Positions 21,898 to 29,385 of a stretch of 42,997 bases of DNA are shown here, piece by piece. The stretch's first letter is position 1, and each line of letters opens with the position of its first letter. Made by a program: the position numbers and the translations under genes. The notes under the pieces are model-generated. The model was given only the letters and a program-made list of their open reading frames with translations, was not told the DNA's origin and did no database searches. This DNA comes from JAWXVE01 sp044425575 (lineage in GTDB: Bacteria > Bacillota > Clostridia > Lachnospirales > Lachnospiraceae): NCBI GenBank assembly GCA_044425575.1, contig JAWXVE010000010.1, positions 1-42,997 of the forward strand. Reading direction: 5' to 3'.

Positions 21898-23076
21898 TTA
21901 CGAATGGAGTTCCTTCATTCGCTTCATTGCTTCTATTACTTGTTCTTTCTTACCAAAAGCAGTTAATCGGAAGAATCCTTCTCCATTCTCTCCGAATCCA
22001 GACCCTGGTGTGCCTACCACATTGGCATGTTCTAATAAGTAGTCAAAATAGTCCCAAGATTTCATTCCATTTGGGCACTTAAACCAAATATATGGCGAAT
22101 TCTTTCCTCCACAATACCAGATTCCAAGTTCATCGAAGGTATCTGCCATTATTTTGGCATTTTCTTGGTAATAGGCAATGGATGTGCGGATTTGCTTCTG
22201 CCCTTCTTCTGTAAAGACTGCCTCAGCACCTCTTTGTACAATATATGAGACTCCATTAAACTTAGTCGTCTGTCTTCTTAGCCATAACTTATTTAAACTA
22301 GTGCCTTCTCGCTCTAATTCTTGTGGAATAATGGTATATCCACAACGAGTACCTGTAAATCCTGCTGTTTTCGAAAGGGAGCAGAATTCAATTGCACAAG
22401 TTCTTGCACCTTCTATTTCTAAAATACTAGTTGGCAACTCTTCTTGAATAAAGATTTCATATGCAGCATCAAATAAAATTACTGCATCTTTGTCATTGGC
22501 ATAATCTACCCAAGCCTTTAATTGCTCCTTATTGTATACAGAACCAGTTGGATTATTAGGAGAGCATAAGTAAATAATATCACAATCCATTGTTGGGTCA
22601 GGCATTGGTAAGAATGCATTTTCTTCATTCCCATTCATATAGAGAATCTTACGCCCATTCATCACATTGGTATCAGCGTAAACTGGGTATACTGGATTAG
22701 GAATTAATACTACATTGTCTTCGCTCATAATATCTAAGATATTGCCCACATCGCTCTTAGCTCCATCTGAGATAAAGATTTCCGAATCACTCACTGTAAT
22801 CTGCTTCTGCCCATAATAATCTGCAACAGCAGTACGGAGAAACCCATATCCTTGTTCCTCTCCATATCCGTGAAAAGTCTCTGCAACTCCCATTTCTCCA
22901 CTTGCATCTTCCATGGCCTTTACTACTACATTCGCTAATGGTAATGTTACGTCACCAATGCCCATACGAATTACAGGTTTGTCAGGATTTGCTTCTGTGA
23001 ATTCTTTGATTTTTCTCGCAATGGTTGAGAATAAATAACTATTCTCTAGTTGTAAATAATTTTGATTAATCTTCAT
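21898..23076 (-). CDS. dapL: LL-diaminopimelate aminotransferase
   Basis: This 392-aa PLP enzyme converts tetrahydrodipicolinate directly to LL-diaminopimelate with glutamate as amino donor, for lysine and peptidoglycan. It has the DapL N-terminus MKINQNYLQLENSYLFSTI, the segment RMGIGDVTLPL, the substrate-side FHGYGEEQGYGFLR, CSPNNPTGSVYN, and the Schiff-base lysine in SLSKTAGFTGTRCGYT. Length is normal, and GSGFGENGEGFFRLT near the end carries the carboxylate-binding Arg. It follows purA by 21 bases on the same strand and ends in a terminator, so the two are probably co-transcribed. Confidence 0.95.
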   Translation of the reverse strand: MKINQNYLQLENSYLFSTIARKIKEFTEANPDKPVIRMGIGDVTLPLANVVVKAMEDASGEMGVAETFHGYGEEQGYGFLRTAVADYYGQKQITVSDSEIFISDGAKSDVGNILDIMSEDNVVLIPNPVYPVYADTNVMNGRKILYMNGNEENAFLPMPDPTMDCDIIYLCSPNNPTGSVYNKEQLKAWVDYANDKDAVILFDAAYEIFIQEELPTSILEIEGARTCAIEFCSLSKTAGFTGTRCGYTIIPQELEREGTSLNKLWLRRQTTKFNGVSYIVQRGAEAVFTEEGQKQIRTSIAYYQENAKIMADTFDELGIWYCGGKNSPYIWFKCPNGMKSWDYFDYLLEHANVVGTPGSGFGENGEGFFRLTAFGKKEQVIEAMKRMKELHS

Positions 23077-23097
23077 ATCGAATCTCCATTCTATCTC

Positions 23098-24375
23098 TTA
23101 TGCTTCCATATCGATGTAAGCATTTCGTTCTGGGCCTACTGATAAATATTTCACTTTACAATCAACAGCTTCTTCAATATAGTGCACATAATCAAGGGCA
23201 GCTTGTGGCAAATCTTCAATCTTACGGCACCATGATACGTCAGTCTTAAATCCTTCTACATATTCGTAAACAGGCTTTGCACGTTCTAAACGTTCGCCCA
23301 CTGGAAACTCTTCCACACGCTCTCCATCTACTTCGTATGCCACACATACTGGAATCTTATCTAAGTAAGACAATACATCTAATTTCGTTAAAGCAAGGCA
23401 ATCTGCTCCTTGTACTTGAACACCATAACGTGATGCTGGAATATCAAATCCTCCCACACGTCTTGGTCTACCTGTAGCAGCTCCGTATTCTCCACCTGCT
23501 TCTCGTAATGCTTCTGCCTCTTCTCCAAACATTTCTGCTGTAAAAGGACCTTCTCCTACACAACTTGAGTAAGCTTTCATAATACCTAGTGTTTGATCTA
23601 ACTTTACACCTGGAACACCTGCCCCAATTGGTGCATATGCTGCTAGAGTCTGTGAAGATGATGTGTAAGGGTAGATTCCATAATCAATGTCACGTAACGC
23701 CCCCAATTGTGCCTCAAACATAATCTTCTTGTTCTCTTTTATCGCTTTCGTTAAGTATACTGTAGTATCACAAATATAAGGAAGTAATGGCATAGCATAT
23801 TTCGTAAGCCAATCCATCATAACTTCAATCTCAATTGCATCTGCATAGTATCCATTTTGAATAAATAGATTCTTCCATTCTAGAATATCCACTAAACGTT
23901 CCCGTAAGATTTCTGGGTATTCTAGGTCTCCCATGCGAATGCCTTTTTTCATATATTTATCCGAATAAACTGGTGCAATTCCACGTCTTGTAGAGCCGAA
24001 TTGCTTATCTGCTAATCGTTCTTCCTCTAATACATCTAATTGCTTATGATATGGAAAACAAATAATAGCACGGTCACTAATCTTAAGATTTTCTGGAGAA
24101 ATCACAATCCCTTTTTCCTTAAGGGATTCTAATTCTTTACACAGATGTTCTACATCAATTACCATTCCATTTCCCATAACATTTACGGTATTCTCACTTA
24201 GAATACCAGAAGGCAATAGATTCAAAATAAACTTTCCACGTTCATTAATAACGGTATGACCCGCATTATTACCACCTTGGTAACGGCATACCACATCATA
24301 TTCTTTTCCTAATAGGTCAACAATTCTACCTTTTCCTTCGTCTCCCCAATTAATTCCCACAATTGCACTAAGCAT
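23098..24375 (-). CDS. purA: adenylosuccinate synthetase
   Basis: This ~425-aa enzyme makes adenylosuccinate from IMP, aspartate and GTP in AMP synthesis. MLSAIVGINWGDEGKGR holds the phosphate-binding loop with the catalytic Asp, followed by QGGNNAGHTV, the IMP-contacting STRRGIAPVYSDK, and ATGRPRRVGGFD near the C-terminus. I place the start at 24375 because GGGTGGG is then at normal distance; ATG at 24381 and GTG at 24387 are alternatives in the same frame. It leads a two-gene unit with dapL, an unusual pairing of purine and diaminopimelate synthesis. A good promoter lies 45-70 bases upstream. Confidence 0.96.
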   Translation of the reverse strand: MLSAIVGINWGDEGKGRIVDLLGKEYDVVCRYQGGNNAGHTVINERGKFILNLLPSGILSENTVNVMGNGMVIDVEHLCKELESLKEKGIVISPENLKISDRAIICFPYHKQLDVLEEERLADKQFGSTRRGIAPVYSDKYMKKGIRMGDLEYPEILRERLVDILEWKNLFIQNGYYADAIEIEVMMDWLTKYAMPLLPYICDTTVYLTKAIKENKKIMFEAQLGALRDIDYGIYPYTSSSQTLAAYAPIGAGVPGVKLDQTLGIMKAYSSCVGEGPFTAEMFGEEAEALREAGGEYGAATGRPRRVGGFDIPASRYGVQVQGADCLALTKLDVLSYLDKIPVCVAYEVDGERVEEFPVGERLERAKPVYEYVEGFKTDVSWCRKIEDLPQAALDYVHYIEEAVDCKVKYLSVGPERNAYIDMEA

Positions 24376-24418
24376 AATCATACCCACCCTTTCATGAATG
24401 CCTTAGTTTCCACTTCAT

Positions 24419-24447
24419 AATATATAGGTCTAAGCCCGATTTGTCAA
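24419..24447 (-). promoter_or_regulatory. sigma-A promoter of purA
   Basis: On the minus strand TTGACA (24442-24447) and TATATT (24419-24424) are 17 bases apart, about 45 bases before the purA start. Confidence 0.7.
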
Positions 24448-24485
24448 GGCATTTTGCAAGGTGCTTGCTTTGACATTGACTCAAC

Positions 24486-25508
24486 CTACAGCTTTGCTGT
24501 AAGCAAATTAATATTCTTAATCAATACGGAAGTCGTTCCATCATCATTGGTAAGAAATTCAACACATTTATCGTCTTTATACTGCTCCATTGGAATCTTA
24601 ATCTCAATTCCTGTATCCGTAACCAATTGTTGCTTTTCGAACTTTTTCGTAGTAGTCTCATAGATAGGCGCAATTTCTGCCTTTACCATATCATATTTCT
24701 CCATTTGGTCTTGAAAAGCAACTTGCAACGATTCCTCTTCTTCGAATATTTTACTAGCCAGTTCTTCTACTACAAAGCTTCCATTTTCGAGCAATTCTTC
24801 ATGAATCACATTCTTGGCTTTCATATGCTCTTCGTATTGCTTATGCTCTTCGTAATGTTCCTTTTGTACTGTTTCCACTGCACGAGCCACAATGGATAAC
24901 TTGGTCTTATTAGATAATTTTGCAGAGCACTTTAAGAATAAATAGGAGAAATAATTAGTTTTTTCTCCATTGACTGAGTATTTCTTTTCTAGTAATTTTA
25001 TGGAATAATCCTCTAGGCGAATGACTGCCGCCTCGCTTAATTTTTGTGTTTCATTTGGTAAAATACTTTTATGTACAATAAGTTCATTGCTCGTTCCATC
25101 CTCACTGGATTTCGTCCGATGGGTATACGACTCCTTATAATTAAGCTTCAAAATTCCAAGATACATTTCCTCTCGTGCCTTAAATTCTACCACGCAAAGG
25201 TCTGCTGATGGAATTTCAACATTGGAATTCATAATCTCATACAGATACATGGCAATATCCTTGCTAATCCCTACAAAATCCTCTTTTTTATAAGTGCTTA
25301 GAAGTTGATAGATTTCCGAGTGCTCCTTATAAAATTCGCATTCCTTGGCATCATCTGTAGAAATCGTCTTATAAATATGCCCTCGTACAAATTCCGCGAA
25401 TTCTGACCCAAAATCAATCATTGTATCCGATAAAACAGGCATACCAACCGTAGCATCCATAATATGAACAATGACTTGTCTAATGCGAATATCTTCTTTT
25501 TGTATCAT
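24486..25508 (-). CDS. nucleoid-associated protein, YejK/NdpA family
   Basis: This 340-aa cytoplasmic protein matches the 37-kDa nucleoid-associated family: the start IRQVIVHIMDATVGMPVLSD, SADLCVVEFKAREEMYLGI, LKLNYKESYTH and a middle segment NYFSYLFLKCSAKLS. In E. coli the relative YejK binds DNA and is found on the nucleoid; in clostridia the precise role is not known. GGAG lies ten bases before the ATG. The gene stands between trxA and purA, all on the minus strand, behind the trxA terminator. The protein is highly charged, with a Glu/Lys-rich region around 215-285 that may be coiled coil. Confidence 0.82.
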   Translation of the reverse strand: MIQKEDIRIRQVIVHIMDATVGMPVLSDTMIDFGSEFAEFVRGHIYKTISTDDAKECEFYKEHSEIYQLLSTYKKEDFVGISKDIAMYLYEIMNSNVEIPSADLCVVEFKAREEMYLGILKLNYKESYTHRTKSSEDGTSNELIVHKSILPNETQKLSEAAVIRLEDYSIKLLEKKYSVNGEKTNYFSYLFLKCSAKLSNKTKLSIVARAVETVQKEHYEEHKQYEEHMKAKNVIHEELLENGSFVVEELASKIFEEEESLQVAFQDQMEKYDMVKAEIAPIYETTTKKFEKQQLVTDTGIEIKIPMEQYKDDKCVEFLTNDDGTTSVLIKNINLLTAKL

Positions 25509-25550
25509 CCCCTTAACACTCCTCTAATTTTGATTCCTTTGAATAAAATA

Positions 25551-25573
25551 GCAATGGTTGTACCAACCATTGC
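25551..25573 (-). terminator. terminator of trxA
   Basis: A perfect 10-base stem GCAATGGTTG / CAACCATTGC with a three-base loop lies eight bases after the trxA stop, followed on the minus strand by TATTTTATTC. Confidence 0.85.
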
Positions 25574-25581
25574 CACTTATA

Positions 25582-25893
25582 TTAATGACCTAACATTTTT
25601 AATAATTCTGCTTTACTCTTTGCACCTACTGCCGATTCTACTACTTGTCCATCTTTAAACAAGATTAGCGTTGGAATACTCATTACTTGGAACTTAGCGG
25701 CTAGCTCACCCTCTTCATCTACATTTACCTTGCAGATTTTCGCATCTGTTGCTTCATTGGATACTTCTTCTAGCACTGGTCCAATCATCTTACAAGGGCC
25801 ACACCAAGGTGCCCAAAAATCTACTAGCACAGGAACGGTAGAGTTCATCACTTCTTCCGTAAAGTTCGCTTTTGTAATTTTAATTGTTGCCAT
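25582..25893 (-). CDS. trxA: thioredoxin
   Basis: This 103-aa protein has the classic redox-active WAPWCGPCK motif, VDFWAPW before it, the cis-Pro loop SIPTLILFKDGQ and a terminal KAELLKML. It reduces disulfides in cytoplasmic proteins, for example ribonucleotide reductase and peroxiredoxins. GAAGGAGG precedes the ATG. No thioredoxin reductase gene is adjacent. It is flanked by its own terminator and by an AT-rich 102-base upstream gap with a TATAAT and a small dyad, so it is probably monocistronic. Confidence 0.97.
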   Translation of the reverse strand: MATIKITKANFTEEVMNSTVPVLVDFWAPWCGPCKMIGPVLEEVSNEATDAKICKVNVDEEGELAAKFQVMSIPTLILFKDGQVVESAVGAKSKAELLKMLGH

Positions 25894-25995
25894 ATGAACC
25901 TCCTTCTTTCTATGAATGAGAATTAATATTTGCTATACTTTCTCATCCATTATATAACAATTATTTACAAATTTCTATTATTATTTGAAATTTAC

Positions 25996-27438
25996 TTACG
26001 CTTCTATCACCGCTACAATATAATCCCATACTCTTGCAATAGAAGAAATGCTTGCTGTCTCTTCTGTAGTATGAATATTATATAGATTAGGACCAAAGGA
26101 AACACAGTCAAGATCTGGTATCTTCTTGGAAAGAATCCCACATTCCAGTCCTGCATGAACCCCTTGCAATTCCATTTCTTCTCCATACATTTTCTCATAG
26201 ATTCGAGTCATACGATTACGTAACTGAGATTCTTCTAAGTATTCCCATGCAGGATAAATACTTTTGATCTCACTACTGCCCCCTAATTGCTCTAACAATA
26301 ATGTCATACGGTCCAACAACCCATACTTTGCGCTTTCTACGCTACTACGCACGGCATATTGCAATCTTAAAATGCCCCCTTTGTATTCCAAAATACCTAG
26401 GTTTAGAGAAGTTTCTACCATGTTCTCTGCCACACTACTCATAGTCTGTACCCCATCTGGTTGGCCAAGAACCGCAGTATACACTTGCTTCATAGAATCT
26501 TCTACCACTGCTTGACTAGTTGCAATCCCTAACTCGATCACGTCTAAGGTAATTCCTTCTTCCTTCACTCTATATTCTTGGTTGTATTCTTCTACCAATA
26601 TGGTTACTTCTTCTTGTAGTAGGGGAATAAGGTCTTGGTTCACTACAAGAATCGCTTCCGCTTCTCTTGGAATGGCATTATCTTTTGAACCACCAGAGGC
26701 TTCTACTAATCCATAAGAACACTTCTTGTATAGTCGTAGCAAAGCACGGAACAAGAGGTGATTGGCATTGGCACGTCCTTTATGAATTTCTACACCAGAG
26801 TGACCACCCTTACAGCCAGTCACCACTAACTTGATCTGCATACCTGTCATTTCCTTAGTTGGCACTTCTAATCTTCCATATAAGTGAGCTCCACCTGCAC
26901 AACTAGTCAACAAAATCCCTTCTTCTTCGGAGTCTATATTAAGCAATTGCTTTCCTTGTAACATGGATAAATCAATGGCTGTTGCACCATCCATACCGAT
27001 TTCCTCATCTACCGTAAAAACACATTCTAATCTTGGGTGCTGCAAAGTATTGCTGGCAAGAGCTGCTAAGGCATACGCTACTCCAACTCCATTGTCTCCC
27101 CCTAAAGAAGTGTCTTTTGCATAGATTAAATCTCCTTCTACTTGTAAGTCTAACCCATCCGTCTCTAGATTAATCTCTGCATTTAGTTTTTTCACCGCTA
27201 CCATATCCATATGAGCTTGCAAGATGAGTGGTTCTTTTTCCTCATATCCCGTACTTGCTTCTTTGCAAATAATCACATTCTTCATGGAATCTTGCACATA
27301 GAATAATTCCTGTTTCTTTGCAAATGCAACAAGGTAATTGCTGATTTGTTCCACATTTCCAGACCCATGTGGCATTCCACATATTTCTTCGAAGTACCCA
27401 AATACACTCTTTGGTTCTAAATGACTTAACTTTCCCAT
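25996..27438 (-). CDS. pepD: aminoacyl-histidine dipeptidase (PepD, M20)
   Basis: This ~480-aa zinc metallopeptidase cleaves dipeptides such as carnosine-like Xaa-His. The start at 27438 (MGKLSHLEPKSVFGYFEEI) is typical of PepD; an ATG four codons upstream is possible. Metal-binding motifs are LQAHMDMVAV, the bridging Asp in GGDNGVGVAYALA, the catalytic Glu pair in FTVDEEIGMDGA, and a late HAGLECG and TTEETASI. The lid domain lies between residues about 190 and 390. It stands alone between the trxA gap and the ribosomal operon terminator. Confidence 0.93.
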   Translation of the reverse strand: MGKLSHLEPKSVFGYFEEICGMPHGSGNVEQISNYLVAFAKKQELFYVQDSMKNVIICKEASTGYEEKEPLILQAHMDMVAVKKLNAEINLETDGLDLQVEGDLIYAKDTSLGGDNGVGVAYALAALASNTLQHPRLECVFTVDEEIGMDGATAIDLSMLQGKQLLNIDSEEEGILLTSCAGGAHLYGRLEVPTKEMTGMQIKLVVTGCKGGHSGVEIHKGRANANHLLFRALLRLYKKCSYGLVEASGGSKDNAIPREAEAILVVNQDLIPLLQEEVTILVEEYNQEYRVKEEGITLDVIELGIATSQAVVEDSMKQVYTAVLGQPDGVQTMSSVAENMVETSLNLGILEYKGGILRLQYAVRSSVESAKYGLLDRMTLLLEQLGGSSEIKSIYPAWEYLEESQLRNRMTRIYEKMYGEEMELQGVHAGLECGILSKKIPDLDCVSFGPNLYNIHTTEETASISSIARVWDYIVAVIEA

Positions 27439-27513
27439 GTATATAACCATCTCTTTCTAATAGTTCTTTCCCTTTTTGATTAGTATAACAGAATTTCTTT
27501 CTATTACGCAACG

Positions 27514-27554
27514 AAAAAGTCGATAGTCTATTTTGTTAGACTATCAACTTTTTT
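27514..27554 (-). terminator. terminator of the infC-rpmI-rplT operon
   Basis: A long stem (AAAGTTGATAGTCTA with TAGACTATCGACTTT, one mismatch) lies 11 bases after the rplT stop and is followed by T runs. A-rich and T-rich flanks on both sides could make it work in both directions. Its 5' arm nearly equals that of the attenuator hairpin before infC. Confidence 0.85.
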
Positions 27555-27564
27555 CTTTTCCTTA

Positions 27565-27921
27565 TTATGCAATTTTGCTTTTTGCTAATTCTACTAATGA
27601 CGCAAATCCTTCTGCATCATTTACAGCCATTTCAGCAAGCATTTTTCTATTTACATCAATTTCTGCTAACTTTAGTCCATACATGAATTTGCTATAAGAT
27701 AAGCCATTGATTCTTGCAGCCGCATTAATACGTGCAATCCATAATTGTCTAAATTGACGTTTTCTTTCTTTTCTACCTGCGAAAGAAGATGTAAGAGCTC
27801 TCATAACTGATTGCTTAGCTACTCTGTATTGCTTAGATCTAGCTCCTCTGTAACCTTTTGCAAGTTTTAATACTCTATTATGTTTTTTTCTAGCGTTTAC
27901 TCCGCCTTTAATTCTTGCCAT
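27565..27921 (-). CDS. rplT: 50S ribosomal protein L20
   Basis: This 118-aa protein binds 23S rRNA early in large-subunit assembly. It has the N-terminus MARIKGGVNARKKHNRVLKLAKGYRG minus nothing of the standard length, and WIARINAAARINGLSYS plus LNRKMLAE-like DVNRKMLAEMA near the end. It is the third gene of infC-rpmI-rplT. In Firmicutes L20 also represses its own operon by binding the leader RNA; the leader here has a matching attenuator arrangement. Confidence 0.97.
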   Translation of the reverse strand: MARIKGGVNARKKHNRVLKLAKGYRGARSKQYRVAKQSVMRALTSSFAGRKERKRQFRQLWIARINAAARINGLSYSKFMYGLKLAEIDVNRKMLAEMAVNDAEGFASLVELAKSKIA

Positions 27922-27942
27922 TCTACTTATCCTCCTTACGAC

Positions 27943-28140
27943 TTATAAATATGGTAAAATTTTCTTCATATTCTTAACATTGGATGCATCTGTCATAGTT
28001 GCTTTTCTAAGATTTCTCTTAGTTTTAGCCGATTTCTTTGTTAAAATATGTCTCTTGTAAGCTTTATTTCTCTTAAGCTTTCCTGTTCCAGTTACTTTAA
28101 AACGTTTTGCTGCTGATCTGTTTGTCTTAATTTTTGGCAT
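27943..28140 (-). CDS. rpmI: 50S ribosomal protein L35
   Basis: This 65-aa basic protein is a structural part of the large subunit. MPKIKTNRSAAKRFKVTG and HILTKKSAKTKRNLRK are typical. The start is the ATG at 28140 with AGGAGGATTAAGAAT before it; the frame upstream to 28164 is not coding. It lies between infC and rplT in the standard operon order. Confidence 0.97.
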   Translation of the reverse strand: MPKIKTNRSAAKRFKVTGTGKLKRNKAYKRHILTKKSAKTKRNLRKATMTDASNVKNMKKILPYL

Positions 28141-28183
28141 ATTCTTAATCCTCCTATAATCCATTTCCTTTATCTTAACTGTA

Positions 28184-28690
28184 TTACTTTTTCTCAGTTA
28201 AAAACATAATCATACTTCTGCCTTCTACTTTTGGCATTTTCTCCACTACTGCAATTTCTGCAAGCTCTTTAGCAAAATCATCAAGGATATGTTTACTACT
28301 ACCCATGTGTGCCATTTCTCGTCCACGGAAACGAAGTGTTACTTTTACTTTATCACCTTTTCCAATGAACTTCTTTGCCGCACTGATTTTTGTGTTTAGA
28401 TCATTCTTATCAATGTTTGGTGAAAGACGAATTTCCTTAATTTCAATGGTTTTTTGTTTCTTTCTTGCTTCTTTTTCTTTTCTTGTCTGTTCGTATTTGA
28501 ACTTACCGTAATCTACAATCTTACACACTGGTGGTTTTGCTGTTGGTGCAATCTTTACAAGGTCAAGCCCTGCTTCCTCAGCTAACTTCATTGCTTCAAT
28601 AGTTGGTACTACTCCTAATTGCTCTCCATCTTCGCCAATTAGACGAATCTCCCTGTCTCTTATCTGTTCGTTAATCATTAAATCGCTAAT
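28184..28690 (-). CDS. infC: translation initiation factor IF-3, AUU start
   Basis: This 168-aa factor binds the 30S subunit, prevents premature 50S joining and checks start codons. I place the start at an ATT at 28690 (ISDLMINEQIRDREIRLIG), because GGAGGG ends seven bases before it and the sequence aligns with the AUU-initiated B. subtilis protein. The TTG at 28708 lies upstream of that ribosome site. AUU starts in infC allow IF-3 to limit its own synthesis. The N-domain ends near DYGKFKYEQ; the C-domain contains SPNIDKNDL and TLRFRGREMAH. It is first in the operon with rpmI and rplT. Confidence 0.95.
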   Translation of the reverse strand: MSDLMINEQIRDREIRLIGEDGEQLGVVPTIEAMKLAEEAGLDLVKIAPTAKPPVCKIVDYGKFKYEQTRKEKEARKKQKTIEIKEIRLSPNIDKNDLNTKISAAKKFIGKGDKVKVTLRFRGREMAHMGSSKHILDDFAKELAEIAVVEKMPKVEGRSMIMFLTEKK

Positions 28691-28893
28691 AGCTTTACCC
28701 TCCGTCAATTAAATCTTAGCGTAAAAAAAGTGGATAGTTAGACTATCCACTTATCATTGTAATCACAGATGTTACTCATCTACGTTTCAAATAATTAACA
28801 CATGATAACAATCTTAGATGTCTCATGGTGAGAGTGGATACTCTACTTGACTGGTGTTCTCTTGCAAAGAAGTAATTCTTATGCATTCACACA
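28691..28893 (-). promoter_or_regulatory. infC operon leader, L20-leader-type attenuator
   Basis: About 200 bases separate the promoter from the AUU start. A terminator hairpin ends the leader, and an upstream segment on the minus strand, GTATCCACT (28833-28841), repeats part of the hairpin's 3' arm, so it could pair with the 5' arm as an antiterminator. This matches the logic of Firmicute L20 leaders. The identity is inferred from position and these structures. Confidence 0.6.
28723..28752 (-). terminator. attenuator hairpin before infC
   Basis: On the minus strand AAGTGGATAGT pairs perfectly with ACTATCCACTT around a CTA loop, followed by seven T. It is a strong intrinsic terminator only ~35 bases before the infC start, so transcription must be regulated through it. 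Confidence 0.92.
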
Positions 28894-28900
28894 CTCAAAC

Positions 28901-28929
28901 ATAATATCACACATCCAGTACCGTGTCAA
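28901..28929 (-). promoter_or_regulatory. promoter of the infC operon
   Basis: On the minus strand TTGACA (28924-28929) and TATTAT (28901-28906) are 17 bases apart, giving a leader of about 200 bases. Confidence 0.85.
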
Positions 28930-28974
28930 CTATTTTTCTATTTTTATTTTAGTGGTGCGCTATCTTGTGCTCTG

Positions 28975-29286
28975 CTATCTTTGTGCAAAAGAGGCACAGG
29001 CTGTTTGTTTCGCACTAGATGCACCATGACCAGTTACTTCAATCGTTGGTGCTTTACAACTACACGCTTCATTGTGAACACAATCTCGTGCATCACAAGT
29101 AATCTGAATGGAATGTTTTGGTACCTTGATTGCATTAGTAGTCTGGTCCGATTGTTCCGCAAAACTACTACAACAAGTATCCTCTTCACAACAAGCTTGG
29201 CTTCCACATACGGTAATATTGCTCTTACAACAACAATCCTCTTCATTATGGGCACAAGTATTTGCCATACATCTTAAATCTGTCAT
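28975..29286 (-). CDS. Cys-rich protein with two DUF1540 modules
   Basis: This 103-aa protein contains two similar Cys-rich units: CMANTCAHNEEDCCCKSNI near the N-terminus and CDARDCVHNEACSCKAPTI in the second half, each followed by a further Cys cluster ending in CxSFA. This is the DUF1540 pattern common in clostridia. The spaced Cys and His suggest metal binding, but the function is unknown. AGGAGGAG precedes the ATG. It follows thrS on the same strand by 99 bases that contain only a weak seven-base dyad. Confidence 0.88.
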   Translation of the reverse strand: MTDLRCMANTCAHNEEDCCCKSNITVCGSQACCEEDTCCSSFAEQSDQTTNAIKVPKHSIQITCDARDCVHNEACSCKAPTIEVTGHGASSAKQTACASFAQR

Positions 29287-29385
29287 AGTAACTCCTCCTT
29301 CTTCTTCTAGAATTCTATTAAAGGTTTCTTCTTAATAGATAGAGTTAGTATGAGCAGTTTGACATATTTCATACTTCTTTTTACT

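Noticed and set aside
28691..28708. TTG start of infC at 28708
   Set aside because: The GGAGGG site lies after this codon, and the family starts at the AUU that follows it.
28981..29335. Plus-strand and other-frame ORFs opposite the DUF1540 gene
   Set aside because: They are shadows of the Cys-rich gene; the minus-strand frame alone has a ribosome site and a known family pattern.
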